Source: Pseudogymnoascus destructans
Taxonomy: Eukaryota; Ascomycota; Leotiomycetes; Thelebolales; Thelebolaceae
Length of the DNA stretch: 64,000 nt
Reading direction: 5' to 3'
Assembly: GCF_001641265.1 (NCBI RefSeq)
Contig: NW_020167527.1
Span: 186,001-250,000 of the forward strand
Shown here one piece after another: positions 21,351 through 33,052 of this stretch (position 1 is its first letter; each line of letters begins with the position of its first letter). A model generated the notes under the pieces. The model did not search any database. It had not been told where the DNA came from and saw only the letters and a program-made list of their open reading frames with translations. The translations under genes were made by a program, and so were the position numbers.

Positions 21351-23617
21351 CTAAGCGGTCAGCTCCTTGATCCTCCTCTCGATTTCCGGAATCTGCCGAA
21401 GCTGGAGGTCCAGCTCATCCTTTTCATCCTCTAGTTCAAGCCATTTCTTGGCATCCAACTTTGTGAACACAAACTTCCCGTGCCCATCAAACTGCAGAAT
21501 CCGCGTGTGGTACTTCCACAGACTCCTCCTGTGGCTGACTGTCATGAGCGTGATACCGAGGCTCTTGGCCGTCTCGTACATGACCTTCTCTGTCTCGAGC
21601 GTTACACTCGACGTGCATTCGTCTAGAATGGCGTACTTGGGCTTATGGTAGTACAACCGCGCCATCGCGATGCGCTGTTGCAGCCCACCGGAGAGCGTCT
21701 CACGCCATTCCGCCTCGGCTTCCCAGCCATCTGGGTACGAAGCAACGAGGAACTCAAGGCCGAGGACTTTAAGAATATCGAAGAGGTGCGCGTCCGTCAC
21801 ACCCTTGGCTCGCATATGCCTCACAGAGTCGGGATAGATGACTTGTTGACGCAGGGAGCCGCGACTCAGATAAGGGCGCTGGGGAATGTAGAAGATATCG
21901 GAAAACGGCGGCTTGCGTACCGTCCCGCCGTAGACGGGCCACAGGCCACCAAGGATGCGGAAGAGGGATGATTTACCACAGCCATTCGGCCCGACGACGA
22001 GAAGGTGGTCGCCGGGTTTGAGGGAGAAGGAGAGGGCTTTGACGAGAACATCGCCGTTAGGTGAGATAATTGGCCTATAATCGTAAGTAAGGGGTTTTGA
22101 AACATTTCCGATAGAAAACTTACACGTTAATGAACTCAATGTCTTCGCTTTCAACGACTTTGCCTCGCCCGCGAAGCATCGCCGCATTCTCCTCTGTGCT
22201 AGCCGAAGAGACGAGTTCCTTCTCAAACTTTCCGGCTTGAATGTCGTCCATAACATCCAATAGCGATGCCACTCTCGAGGTATAACCCGCGAGCTCCATA
22301 ACTTCTTTGTACGAAAACATTACGCGGCCAAACGCGTCAGAGGAGGACAGCAGCATTCGCCTATTGGTGACGAAATTCTGTGTCCTGTCACCCATAGTTG
22401 AAGCTGCTGGCGCCCCAGGGATTTTGACGAACACAGGGACACTGCAGAGTATTAATCCTAGAGCACCCCACACGTACTTGAGCACGTAATCCTCCATGAT
22501 TCCGTGGTAGAATCGTCGCCGTAGGATGTAATTGACGTGCTTAATGAGCGTGAAGTAACCCCTGTCCAGGGTATCCTTCTCTGCTTCATGTCCGGAGTAG
22601 AGAGCAACCTCTTCCGAGTAATCTATTAACCGAGAGTGTTGGAAGCGGAACTCTCCCTCCAGCCGCGCTTCTTCTGCGACGTATTTTCCGAACGGTGGCG
22701 TGAGCATTCTCATCACACTGGCTGATAACTGCACGAGCAGAGACATGAAGAACAAGCCTTCACCTCCAACGCTCCGGGATAGCGAATAGTTGTAGATGCT
22801 CTATAGACCTGTTAGCACATGTCCTGGCCTCCACATGATATATACTTACCATATCCAATATCGGCTTCGCCAAATTAGAGTACAACTCCGCCAGACTATT
22901 CGAAAACTTTGTAACATCAACGGTGATTAACTGGTCGGCGTTCTTTATCCGATCGTCAAGTGCTGAGATTCCGTAGAAAGTCATATTTGACAGATATTTG
23001 TCGTGTATATGGTTTGTGAGTCGGCTTCGATATTGTAGCGCGAGTCTACATTGGTGATATGATAACTTAATGCAAGTTAGCCCGCATTCCTTCACTTGAT
23101 ATCACTCACTTACCATAGAATTGGTGAAGGTCGCCGGCACGGCAACCATCATCCACCAGACAATCCCAATCAGGAAGTCCTTCCCCTTCCCACGGACCAG
23201 ATTGCTGACAAGCTTTCCATCCAAATCCGCCACGTATACACTGAGGAGCGTCCGTACGACAAGAAAGAAGCTGTGGCTTATGAGTAGCCTCACTTCGGTG
23301 CTCTTCCATCCCGGAATGATAATCTTCAACAGCCTGAACAGACTCTTGAAGAACTCCCGGTTCAGCTCCACCTTCTTCCGCCTTTGGTTCGGATCGTCGG
23401 TTGCAGCTGTGCCTCCATACTTCTTGGACTGGCTATGCCGTATCGAGGCTGCCTTCTGTTCGTTTATAGCACTCCGTATCCGGTTTATGAGCGATATGAA
23501 CAGAGTCAGATAAACGGTTCGTGATATCGCCGTGCGGTGTTTGAGGTATAAGGTTGTGAGTTCTCTAATAATAGACTTGACTGTCCGCTCAGGGAGAATC
23601 TTTGATTGTGCAGCCAT
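21351..23617 (-). CDS. Peroxisomal long-chain acyl-CoA half-transporter, ABCD family
   Basis: Four exons (23617-23114, 23065-22850, 22800-22124, 22074-21351) join to 706 residues, the normal size for an ABCD half-transporter. The N-terminal half is a membrane domain that includes the ALD-type EAA-like motif NADQLITVDVTKFSNSLAELY. The C-terminal half is a nucleotide-binding domain with Walker A GPNGCGKSS, signature LSGGLQQR (LSGGxxQR, Leu in place of the usual Glu or Gln) and Walker B KYAILDECTS, then the H-loop SHR. In yeast Pxa1 and Pxa2 pair to import long-chain acyl-CoA into peroxisomes for beta-oxidation. Which of the two this is I cannot say. It is divergent from DPH3. The acyl-CoA oxidase at 51412 acts in the same pathway but is far away. 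Confidence 0.9.
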
Positions 23618-24081
23618 GGCTGGTGGCCCTCAGGCTTGGAAGGGGCGGCTCCCTCGAGCGTGGGGATGACGTTGTGCTCGTACCCAGTCTCGGCCGTTGC
23701 CATGCACAAACTAGGCCTTGGGAAGATTATTCCATTGGTTGCTCCAACAAGTCGGTACTCGAGTGTTAACTACTCTTCTTTGCGCAGAGCAGTCACTGCT
23801 AAATTTCTAGCTGTAGCGATGCGTTGAGGTGTTGTGTTGTTGAGAATAGGGCCTCCTCGGCTGCCAATTGTGAAATCCGGGGTACTGATAAACGTCGATT
23901 GGTTGGATTCCCGTTCATGACATGTGCTTATGCATTGATGCCTTAATCGCAAGGCTTCAATTTTTTTTTTTTGGGACAACTCTAACCATCAAGGATTTTA
24001 TGGTAGTCACCAAAAGCCACAATTTCGCGGATTTGTACTCTCTTTACAACACAACAGTTCACAAATTAAAAATTGTACAAT
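23618..24081. promoter_or_regulatory. Divergent promoter region, ABCD transporter and DPH3
   Basis: This 464-bp gap separates two genes that point away from each other, so both promoters must lie here. A T9-10 run occurs near 23961. No named site stands out. Confidence 0.5.
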
Positions 24082-24377
24082 ATGGCTGAAAACTTTTACG
24101 ACGAGATCGAAATTGAAGATATGACCTACGATGGGACCCTGCAAATCTACCACTACCCATGCCCGTGTGGCGATAGGTTCGAAATCGGCGTTGCGGATTT
24201 ACTGGACGGTGAAGATATCGGTGTCTGCCCCAGCTGCAGTCTGATGATTAAGGTGATATTTGAAGTGGTAAGAACTTTGAAAGAAATGTGTAAATTACCC
24301 CTCTAATATGTATCTAGGACGATCTTCCTCAACCCCCACCTAGTCCTAGCCAAGCTGCCCCTCCAGTGCCGGTTTGA
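24082..24377 (+). CDS. DPH3: Diphthamide biosynthesis protein 3 (DPH3/KTI11)
   Basis: Two exons (24082-24267, 24318-24377; 50-bp intron) give 81 residues. The CSL zinc finger is complete: YHYPCPCGDRFEIG supplies CxC, and GVCPSCSLMIKV supplies CxxC. The upstream EIEIEDM and YDGTLQIYHYPC are family hallmarks. The Pro-rich C-terminal tail comes from exon 2. Dph3 carries electrons to the radical enzyme Dph1-Dph2 in diphthamide synthesis on elongation factor 2, and in yeast also serves Elongator-dependent tRNA modification. Length is standard. The ATG at 24082 is chosen because it gives the usual MAENFYDE start; the frame continues upstream only through a non-ATG codon. It is divergent from the ABCD gene. 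Confidence 0.95.
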
Positions 24378-25049
24378 ACATCAAATGAAAGAGAAATGAA
24401 ACCAGAACCAATATTGAGCGTTGCTCAACGGCAAATCGAATGAGATATTCTCCAGGGTATGGGCTGTCCAAATAACAAGAGCCGCAACGAGGCCAGGTCC
24501 GAGGAGTCTAGCTGTTAGGCCAACATAAAGCGCCCCGACAGGCTGGATTCTGAAGGTCTACACCAGGAAGGCAGTCCAAAAACAGGACGGTCTCCTGTGA
24601 GGGAAGTAAGTCAGCATGGGACGGATAGACTTCCGATATAGTTTCTGAAGACGGTACTCGTGCCGCCCCAAAGTCCGAAGAGGGGCTGTATCTAGCTGAG
24701 GATTGATACTACCAAGCCAATAGGATTTATCGCCTTTGCTCTAATTCAGTAATTGGGAGTCTCTATTTCAATGACAGTTGCTGTAGTCACTACTATCATG
24801 CATAGTCCCTCCGCGGACTTCGGGTATGGCTGGTGGGAGAGATGATGGCGTGGACTAGCTGGATGCCTGATAGCTGTTGGCCTCAGGAGTACGCTACAGT
24901 TGCAAAAGAAGTAATTTAGACAGAGCCTTTGGTTAAAGCCACCATACACAGCCACTTGTTTCATTTATTGTGTAAAACGTTGGTGATCTTTCTGCCAGCT
25001 TCTGCAATACAATACATAAATCCTTGATCATACAGTGGAACAATCCGAG
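24378..25049. other. Convergent intergenic, no gene seen
   Basis: This holds the 3' ends of DPH3 and frataxin. A minus frame of 72 codons at 24746-24964 lacks recognisable motifs. No repeat is seen. Confidence 0.5.
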
Positions 25050-25726
25050 TTAGTCGATGACTTCCGTAAGATCAACGCCGACCTCCTTCTCCAACATCTC
25101 GTTCAGTGTTGATCCATCTCTAATATAAACCCATTTCCCTTGGCCCCCACCCTCCTTCTGGTTTTGCGACTCGCCCGAAACAACCCAGTCGTAACGCTTC
25201 GGTCCTGATATTGGGGACGAAAGCCATATCTGCTTGTTGGGCGGCTGCTTGTTGATAACGTATGTGCCAATCGGAGGGAATATAAGAGTTAAAACGCCAG
25301 CCTGGAGTTGCTATTAGTATAATGGCGTGTGATAGCGGTTGAAGGGAAACTTACGCTGTACTCAACATCGACATCTTCTCTGGCTTCTTGAAGCTCTTCA
25401 AAGGTTGCCACAAGATGGTCTATGCAAGTATCTGCTGCCTCGTGGTACTCCTCGATGGTGAGTTCCGTGGGTTCGTGGGCCTTTGCCTCGGGTTCTAGGG
25501 TCTTTGCTGGTGGGTTGTCCGTCTCTGGGTAAATGCCCTTCGAAGTGGCTTGCGAGCATGATAAATTTCTAACAGGGCCTGATATGCATGACTTATTGGC
25601 GGCAACCACGGGCAAGATTGTCTTTGTGCTCAGAGCTCGAACTGCTGGTACCTGGCATCGTTGTGACGTAAACAGAACATTGCGGTTTGCCAACCTGGAT
25701 ATTCTGAGAATGTTGACGCGCGACAT
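25050..25726 (-). CDS. YFH1: Frataxin, mitochondrial
   Basis: Two exons (25726-25355, 25301-25050; 53-bp intron) give 207 residues. The N-terminus from MSRVNILRISRLANRN is rich in Arg and Ser and lacks acidic residues for about 40 positions, as in a mitochondrial presequence. The frataxin domain starts at LTIEEYHEAADTCIDHLVATFEELQE, followed by the acidic DVDVEYSAGVLTLIFPPIGTYVINKQPPNKQIWLSSPISGPKRYDW, then GKWVYIRDGSTLNEMLEKEV. The acidic helix-1 ridge and the sheet core are present. Frataxin stimulates sulfur transfer in iron-sulfur cluster assembly in the mitochondrial matrix. The upstream frame to 25882 is open, but this ATG gives the cleanest presequence. It is divergent from the AP-3 sigma gene. 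Confidence 0.95.
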
Positions 25727-26053
25727 GGAGAATATAGATGCCCAGCCGGTAATACAGTTCTTGGATAGGTGTCTGTGAGAGCAACGGTCGTCAATGAGGA
25801 ACCCGTAAGGTGAATTTGTGACGATGCCGAGCCCAAGCTCTCTGGTGCTCCAACCCCACAATGTCGAATGGTACCCCTGCAAGCGACTTTTGTAGATATC
25901 TCCGCCTTGTCGGCGAGGGGCCGATGGGACAATCAGTCGCCTCTTAACGCAGAAAAGCTCTCAGGTGAACACAAACTCGTACCTAAAAAAGGGATTTTGT
26001 GTTGGAAACCGCGTCGCTACATCTTTACAACTTAACCTTTGGGCTTGGTCAAG
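25727..26053. promoter_or_regulatory. Divergent promoter region, frataxin and AP-3 sigma
   Basis: This 327-bp gap lies between two genes facing away from each other. No gene or named site is seen. Confidence 0.5.
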
Positions 26054-26653
26054 ATGATTAACGCCGTTCTTGTCTTCAACAACGCTGGGCAGCCGAGGCT
26101 GACGAAGTTCTACACCCAACTGGTTCGCATCGATGGCTCGACCTAAAACACGTTTGGATGCTAATACAGACAGGAAACAAGTGTACAACAGAGGCTGATC
26201 TCCGAAATATTCACGCTGGTCTCAAATCGCTCGCCTGGGTCCTGCAACTTTCTGCCACTGCCACCCCTCCTCTCCTCTCAGTCCACTCCGTCTCATGCGG
26301 CTTCCACAACACCATCAAATGACGTGCCGTCACTCGTAACATACCGGCACTATGCGACACTCTATTTTATCATTATATCCACATCGACCGAGTCGCCTTT
26401 AGCACTAATCGACCTTATCCAGGTTTATGTCGAGGCTTTGGACAGGCTATTTGAGAACGTCTGCGAGCTAGATCTTATCTTCAACTTCGAAACTCTACAC
26501 GCAACACTGAGCGAGATTATCGTCGGGGGGGTAGTGGTGGAAACGGGGCTGGATAAGGTCGTCGAAGGGGTGAGGAGTCAAGGGAAGATCCCAAGGCGGC
26601 CGGTAAATGAAGGTGGCCTGGGAGGCGGGTTCTCGTCATGGACAGGCAGGTGA
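26054..26653 (+). CDS. APS3: AP-3 complex sigma (small) subunit
   Basis: Two exons (26054-26122, 26174-26653) give 182 residues. The start MINAVLVFNNAGQPRLTKFYTQL is the sigma-3 adaptin signature. Splicing at donor GTTCGC and the second of two tandem ACAG acceptors restores ETSVQQRLISEIFTLVSNR, then NFLPLPPLL. The core SLVTYRHYATLYFIIISTSTESPLALIDLIQVYVEALDRLFENVCELDLIFNF and GGVVVET complete the longin-like domain. It belongs to the AP-3 coat, which sorts membrane proteins from the Golgi/endosome to the vacuole. The tandem acceptor ACAG/ACAG at 26165-26173 could allow alternative splicing; only the downstream one keeps the family frame. The Gly/Arg-rich C-terminal tail is typical of filamentous fungi. 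Confidence 0.93.
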
Positions 26654-26972
26654 AAGTCTCAACCGAGCAGGAAATACCACAAAGACGTCCCCTGGACGAG
26701 GCCGGCCGATGAGCGGGCTATTGATTCGGGGTTCTCACTCATAGAGGGCGACATGGAGACATATGGAGAGGAACCACGGGGGTCTCATAATTAAAGCCCC
26801 AAGGTCTCCAGGATGGACCAACAATATCGTATAACTATCTCTCTACGCAGCTCCAGAGTAGAGTTTATCTCATACAGGAACCAGGCTCCATAAATAATAC
26901 AAAAAGCCAACGCCCCAGATCAATATAACTCCTGGCCCTCTATGCAATATTTCCACAAGATCTCATCCCCGA
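26654..26972. other. Convergent intergenic, no gene seen
   Basis: This lies between the 3' ends of the AP-3 sigma gene and the small membrane-protein gene. Nothing stands out. Confidence 0.5.
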
Positions 26973-27463
26973 CTATTGTACATTTGGTTTAGAACCAGCC
27001 CCCTCTGCTCCTTCTCGTCGCTGCCCTCTTTCCGGCTTCGTCGTCCATATTGAGCCCGTCAATTCGCGGAATTTGTTTCGCAGCTGCAACTGGTAAGCTT
27101 ATCGTCGTTATGCAGGATTGGAAGTACTGACCCCTTGAAATGGTTCATTTTCTTGCTTCCAGTCGGCGAATAATACACCGTAGACGGTAACAACTGCAGG
27201 CTGAATTAGACAATATCCCATAGCTCCATACGAGGCCACATACAAACTATGCTGCCTAATTGTGCAATCTTCACAGCCTTTGTCCACTTTGGCCTGGCCC
27301 ACTTCAGCTTGCTCCTTCGTCGATATCGTCGTTCCAAACGGAATTGATGCTTAGTAGAGAGCTTCTCGAAATCCGGCGGCCAAAGTCGCTTCGCCCTATA
27401 CACATTCGTATCGATATAGGTCGGTCCTTTCTCCAGGGCCCTCAATACTGGCGTGCGAAACAT
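26973..27463 (-). CDS. Conserved fungal small membrane protein
   Basis: Three exons (27463-27244, 27193-27132, 27083-26973; introns 50 and 48 bp) give 130 residues. The first 60 are basic and conserved-looking: MFRTPVLRALEKGPTYIDTNVYRAKRLWPPDF, then KHQFRLERRYRRRSKLKWARPKWTK. Splicing at GTATGT joins GSIVFVTVYGVLFADW, one hydrophobic segment that can span a membrane. The tail LRNKFRELTGSIWTTK comes from exon 3. I recognise the pattern as a small protein common in filamentous ascomycetes without an assigned function. The basic N-terminus and single helix would suit the mitochondrial inner membrane, which is inference. It shares a 257-bp divergent gap with LeuRS. Confidence 0.75.
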
Positions 27464-27720
27464 CGTAATTGCGCTTCAACACAGCTCAGCATTTCAGATT
27501 TGGCCTTCGATATCCGTGAGGCCAAAACTTAGTGCCAGGACCACAAGGCTCACCGCCTAAATTTTGCCGCGGGGAACACCACCGCCCACCACCCACCACC
27601 GATTTTAGTGACTACAACCACAGCCCCTCTTCTCAGCTTGTGACTTGTCGCAAGGCTTCGAAAATATAGTAGGATAAGGCCTGGCAATACTGTCAGGACT
27701 TCTTCTATCGACTCGCCAAT

Positions 27721-30700
27721 ATGGCAGCTTCAGATGCTGCGGCGAAAGCCTTAGACGATCTCCATCTCTCAAAAACCAAAGAATTGAAGGGTGTACGTAT
27801 AAATTCAGCTATGAAAATGTTTCCACCTCTGACTGTTACAGACTGAGAAAAGAGACTCTCTTATTGCTGTCGAAAAGAAATATCAAAAGAAGTGGCAAGA
27901 TGATGCGGTTTTCCAGCCAAATGCTCCAAGCATCACCGATATACCCCTCAGTGCGCTATCGGCCAAGGAAGTCCGCGAGAAGCACCCGAAATTTTTCGGT
28001 ACGATGGCTTATCCATACATGAACGGTACTCTCCATGCGGGCCACAGTTTCTCTGTCAGCAAGATCGAGTTCACTGCGGGATGGGCAAGAATGCAGGGCA
28101 AGAGAGCTCTGTTCCCCATGGGTTTCCATTGCACAGGCATGCCCATTAAAGCCTGCGCAGACAAGCTTATTAACGAGATCAAGCTGTTTGGCAAGGACTT
28201 CTCTGGATATTCTGAGGAAGATGAAGCCAGCGACAAGTTGAAGGAGAAAAGCCCGCCCGCACCAACCTCTGCTCGTGAAGATGTCACAAAATTCACAGCC
28301 AAAAAGGGAAAGGCTGCTGCAAAGGTCGTGAAGATGAAATATCAGTTCCAGATCATGCGCGCCCAAGGCATCCCAAATGAGCAGATTCACGAATTTGCCG
28401 ACCCAAGCCATTGGCTGGACTTCTTCCCCCCGCTCTGCAAGCAAGATCTTACCAACTTCGGCTGCAGAATCGATTGGAGGCGATCCTTCGTCACCACCGA
28501 TGCCAACCCCTATTACGATTCATTTATCAGATGGCAAATGAACCGTCTTCGCGAACTGAAGAAAATCAAGTACGGCAAGCGTTATACAATCTACTCTCCC
28601 AAGGATGGCCAGCCCTGCATGGACCACGACCGAAGTGAAGGCGAGGCCGTCGGACCACAAGAATATACAGCTCTCAAGCTGAAGGTGTTGGAATGGGCAC
28701 CAGAGGCGAAGAAGGCGGTCGCCGGTAAGCTGCCACAGGGGTCAGATGCCTTCTTTGTGCCAGCCACTCTCCGACCAGAGACCATGTACGGTCAAAACTG
28801 CTGTTTTGTAGGGCCCAAGATTACCTATGGCGTTTATAAAGTGTCAGAGAAGGAGTACTATATCATCACCGAGAGAGCTGCCCGCAACATGGCGTATCAA
28901 GGTGTGTTCCCGGTGAACGGCGTTTATGAGAAGGTTGCGGAGGTTACTGGTGCGGACTGCGTTGGCACTCTTGTCAATGCTCCGCTATCTATTCACACGG
29001 AGGGTATTCGAATCCTCCCTATGGATTCCGCCTTACCCACCAAGGGTACAGGAGTTGTTACCTGTGTACCTTCGGATTCTCCAGATGATTTTGCCACGAT
29101 TATAGATCTAGCAAAGAAGGCTGAGTACTATGGCATCAAAAAAGAATGGGCGGAGTTGGAAATCTTGCCTATTATCGATACGCCTAGCTTTAGCAACCTC
29201 ACTGCTCCGTTCTTGGTTAAGAAGCTCAAGATTGCCTCACCAAAGGACACAAAGCAACTTGAGGAGGCAAAGGAGTTGGCATACAAGGAAGGTTATTACC
29301 AAGGTACCATGTGTTACGGTCCATTCACTGGAGAAAAGGTCGAGGACGCGAAGCCAAAGGTCAGACAACAACTGCTTGACTCTGGTGGTGCCTTCGCCTA
29401 TTCCGAGCCAGAGAAGCGTGTTGTCAGCCGATCTGGAGATGACTGTTGTGTTGCGCTAATGGACCAATGGTACTTGGATTACGGAGAGGAGTCCTGGAGG
29501 AAGGTTGCGCTTAAGCATGTTGACAATGCCGATGGAAATGGCCTCGAGACTTACTCGCAAGAGACAAAGAATGGCTTCGAGGGCGTTCTCAACTGGCTCA
29601 ACCAATGGGCGTGCGCTCGTAGCTTCGGTCTCGGATCCAAGCTCCCATGGGACCCTCAATTCTTAGTCGAGAGTTTGAGTGATTCTACGATTTATATGGC
29701 TTACTACACCGTTGCCCATCTCCTCCACGGAGACATCTTCGGCAAAACTCCAGGTCTTATCAAGGACCTCAAGCCAGAACAGATGACTGATGAAGTCTGG
29801 GACTACATCTTTGCCCGCCGCGAGGTTAGCGAAGATGTTCTTCAGAGCAAGATTTCCCTGGAAGGCCTGGAGACGATGCGCAGAGAGTTCGAGTACTGGT
29901 ATCCTTTGGATCTCCGAGTATCTGGAAAGGATCTGATCCCCAACCATCTCACTTTCTTCATCTATATCCACATCGCCCTCTTCCCTCCGGAATACTGGCC
30001 AAAGGGTGTCCGTGCCAACGGCCATCTCACCTTGAACGGTGAGAAGATGTCGAAGTCTACCGGAAACTTCATGACTCTCGACGAGATGGTTAAGAAATAC
30101 GGAGCTGATGCCAGTCGTATCGCTCTTGCTGATGCCGGTGATGGAGTCGCCGACGCCAACTTCGAGGAAGATGTTGCCGATAACAACGTCCTCCGTCTGT
30201 TCACATTAAGAGAGTGGATCGAAGAGCAAGTGAAGGAGCAGGAGACCCTCCGCACTGGCGACAAGAACGACTTCCTCGACCGTCTGTTCGACAACGAGAT
30301 GAACGCCATTGCCCGCGAAGCTAAGGGACACTTTGATGACACCAACTACAAGCTGGCTCTCAAGTCTGGCCTCTACGACTTCATCGGCGCCCGTGACTTC
30401 TACAGAGAGGCATCTACCGCTGCTGGCATCAAGATGCACAAGGATCTTGTCTTCAAGTACATTGAACTCCAGGCACTTCTCCTCGCTGTCATCGCGCCCC
30501 ATTGGTCCGAGTACATCTGGCTCGAGGTCCTCAACAAGTCCGCAACTGTCCAGGATGCTCTCTTCCCAGAGATCCCAGCACCAGATGCCAGTCTGTCCGC
30601 TATGCGCGAGTACGTCCGTACCACGGCATCCAACATCACTTCAGCAGAGGCTGCTCAGCAGAAGAAGAAGGCAAAGGGCAAGGATATCAGCTTCGACCCC

Positions 30701-31144
30701 AAGAAGCCCAAGAAGCTTACCATCTTCGCCGCGAAGAGCTTCCCCGCCTGGCAGGAGAAGTACATTGATCTCGTCCGCGAGGTCTTCGACCCCTCCACCA
30801 AGGCCTTCAACGACAAGGAGCTCACCCCCAGGATCTCAAAGATGGGAGAGATGAAGAAGGCAATGCCTTTCGTGCAGGGCCTCAAGAAGCGTCTCACCGG
30901 AGGAGAGAAGCCAGAGACTGTGTTTGACAGGAGATTGGCATTCGACGAATCAAAGACGCTGTTGCAGATGGTTCCTGGATTGAAGAAGGCGGCTGGATTG
31001 AAGATAGTGGATATTGTCGAGGTTGCTGAGGGTGGGGCTACGGGCGTCCTGGTTGGTGGTGGGGAGGCTGCTTCCCTCCCGCCGCCTGCTGCGGGGGCTG
31101 TTCCTGGGGTCCCGACTTTTCACTTTGAGAATGTTGAAGAATAG
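27721..31144 (+). CDS. CDC60: Leucyl-tRNA synthetase, cytosolic
   Basis: Two exons (27721-27792, 27842-31144; 49-bp intron) give 1124 residues, standard for the eukaryotic cytosolic enzyme. The class I signature HIGH appears as PYMNGTLHAGHSFSVSKIEF about residue 88. The KMSKS loop is GEKMSKSTGNF about residue 760. The CP1 editing domain region carries TLRPETMYGQNC and GTGVVTCVPSDSPDD. LTFFIYIHIALFP precedes KMSKS. The C-terminal anticodon-binding and tail regions are present. It attaches leucine to tRNA-Leu in the cytosol; archaeal/eukaryotic-type architecture shows it is not the mitochondrial enzyme. The short first exon, MAASDAAAKALDDLHLSKTKELKG, joins in phase 0. No break is seen. Confidence 0.96.
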
Positions 31145-31600
31145 ATTCTAGATATAAGCAAAGAGGTAGTGAGTAGTAGTATAACGTAAAAGTTGTTTAG
31201 ATGCAGTCATAATTGAATCTGTTGAAATAACAATAACAATAACCACATGTGATCATTTCCTTGGCTACCATGGAGTGATGCTCCCCAGCGATTTACGTGT
31301 GTACCCGAGTTATTCCACCATCCAGCGATAGGGGTTGAAGCTCTACCTTATCCAGAATTCTCACAAGCCGAGGTTCGTTCCCCACATTTAAGGTCCGCCG
31401 TTGCGTTGCCGGTGCGTTGTGTTCGGATAAGGTTCTTTGGTCCCAAGAAACCACATTGGTTTCGTTTATAAACCCCAAGGTCCCAACCTCCTCAGCATTG
31501 ACAGTAAACAGCATCTAACGAAGACATACCATACCATCAATTCAGAAACCATCATCAACCACACTCACACCGCGAAACCAACCCCATCCACCCCGCCAAA
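31145..31600. other. Intergenic, no gene seen
   Basis: This holds the LeuRS 3' end and the promoter of the TMEM254-like gene. ACC/ATCAACCACA-rich leader sequence precedes the ATG at 31601. Nothing else stands out. Confidence 0.5.
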
Positions 31601-31987
31601 ATGCCACCCCCCTCCAAAGTCGCCCCAACTGGCAAAGTAACAACCTACACCGGCCCCAAGACCTTCTCCCACCGCCTGATCGGCGGCCTCATACTCTTCT
31701 ACTCCGTCTCCTACGCCGCCAAGGGCTACATCATCCCCGGCACCGCGCTGTACGAAGCGCTGCAGAAATCCTGGCCGGGCGGCGCAGTGCACTACTTGTG
31801 GCTGCAGGAGAAGATCGTCATCCCCGTCATCGCGATCCATGGCGTTGAGACGGCGATTATGGCGTATCGACTTGCGGGCGCGGGGGTGGGCGCGGGGAGT
31901 GGGCTGTGGTGGAAGTGGATTGCGAGTTGTTTGATTGAGGGGGTGGGGAGCCATCAGAGGCTTTCGGCGTTGATTAAGGGGGAGTAA
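31601..31987 (+). CDS. TMEM254-like small integral membrane protein
   Basis: This single exon encodes 128 residues with a good start context (GCCAAAATGCC). A hydrophobic segment, RLIGGLILFYSVSYAAKGY, is followed by a loop and a second segment, IVIPVIAIHGVETAIMAYRL, then GLWWKWIASCLIEGVGSHQRL. This layout resembles the TMEM254/DUF4499 family of small ER or mitochondrial membrane proteins, whose function is not established. The family call rests on the VIAIHGVE and WWKW...EG spacing and is moderate. The neighbour genes are unrelated housekeeping genes. No frame break is seen. Confidence 0.6.
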   Translation: MPPPSKVAPTGKVTTYTGPKTFSHRLIGGLILFYSVSYAAKGYIIPGTALYEALQKSWPGGAVHYLWLQEKIVIPVIAIHGVETAIMAYRLAGAGVGAGSGLWWKWIASCLIEGVGSHQRLSALIKGE

Positions 31988-32484
31988 ATGGAGGGTGAGG
32001 AGCTGGGAGAAGGTGCATTTATGGTGGGATAGATGTACGTAGTTATGAGAATTAGAACTTGGGGAGAGAGAACAACGCCGTATAATTGCACCCTTACATT
32101 GTATCTAGTGAAATAGAAATAGAGGACTAGCGGACAACGCTATGGTATGGTATGTACAGATTGATTTATGAAAATTTCCAAAGAGTGTTTGTCCCGAAAC
32201 CCAGGGAACCCGAGAAGACCTATTATGTACGCAATATTAAAACAGTGTTATAAAAAGAAGTTTCCAAGCTATCCCCGTCCGCCTGCCAGAAGTGATGACG
32301 ACGATCTCTCCGATTTCCAAACTCCTGCTTTGCCCGATAACTTGCCCCGTGCTTCGCTCGATCGTGGGTATATTTAAGTGTAGATTTCGATATTTGATTA
32401 TAAGATTATATATAGTGGTCCTCCATTATATCCCGAGCCGGTGCTGGGCTCGACATAAATGTGTAGATGATGCTGATTGTGTGT
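31988..32484. other. Convergent intergenic, no gene seen
   Basis: This is the 3' flank of two convergent genes. A frame at 32168-32377 has no recognisable motif. Confidence 0.5.
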
Positions 32485-33052
32485 TTATTCCTTGCTCTCG
32501 TCGCTCTCGCTCTCGCTCGCGCCGGGGGTGGGTGGTCGTGCGCCAGGCATCGGTGGTAGGTTTGTGTTCTGGGTGGGGGATGGGATGGGCTTTCTGGCCG
32601 TGCCGGGGCGGCTGGCTGTCTTGGGCCTCTCGGCGAAGCTGGGGGCGTTCAGGGTCTTGTCGTCTTGAGGGTTGTCGAAGGTGTCGCCGCTGATAGCCTT
32701 GCGAGAGCGAGGGCTTGGGGCACGGTCGGGGAGGGCGGAGGTGGCCTTAAGGCGCTCTTCGGTCTCGCGGAGTGCTTCCTCGAGGGCTTTGAGTTCGGAC
32801 GTGTGTGTTGAGACGAGTCTCTTCCTTGAGTGTGTTAGTAAATGTTGAGCCGCTGAAGCGTCGGTCAAGGGACTGAGGGAAGGCTGCATACTTTTGGTCA
32901 ACTGCAGCATCGAGGTCTGCGATGCTGTTGTCCATCTTGAATAAATCGTCTAGAGTGATGGAAAAATGGCGAGCCATGGTGGATTGCGGTCGGCGTCCGC
33001 TGGGCTTCCATTCCCTGTCCAACTCTTCGTCTGAGCGTCGGGTAATAGACAT
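32485..33052 (-). CDS. Hypothetical coiled-coil protein
   Basis: Two exons (33052-32892, 32824-32485; 67-bp intron) give 166 residues. The middle, FSITLDDLFKMDNSIADLDAAVDQKKRLVSTHTSELKALEEALRETEERLK, reads as a helix with heptad-like spacing and crosses the splice junction in frame. The C-terminal half is Pro/Ser/Ala-rich and low in complexity, ending in an acidic tail SESESDESKE. I do not recognise the family. Coiled coil plus disordered acidic tail suggests a scaffold or complex subunit, but nothing in the sequence names one. It is divergent from the bromodomain gene. Confidence 0.6.
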
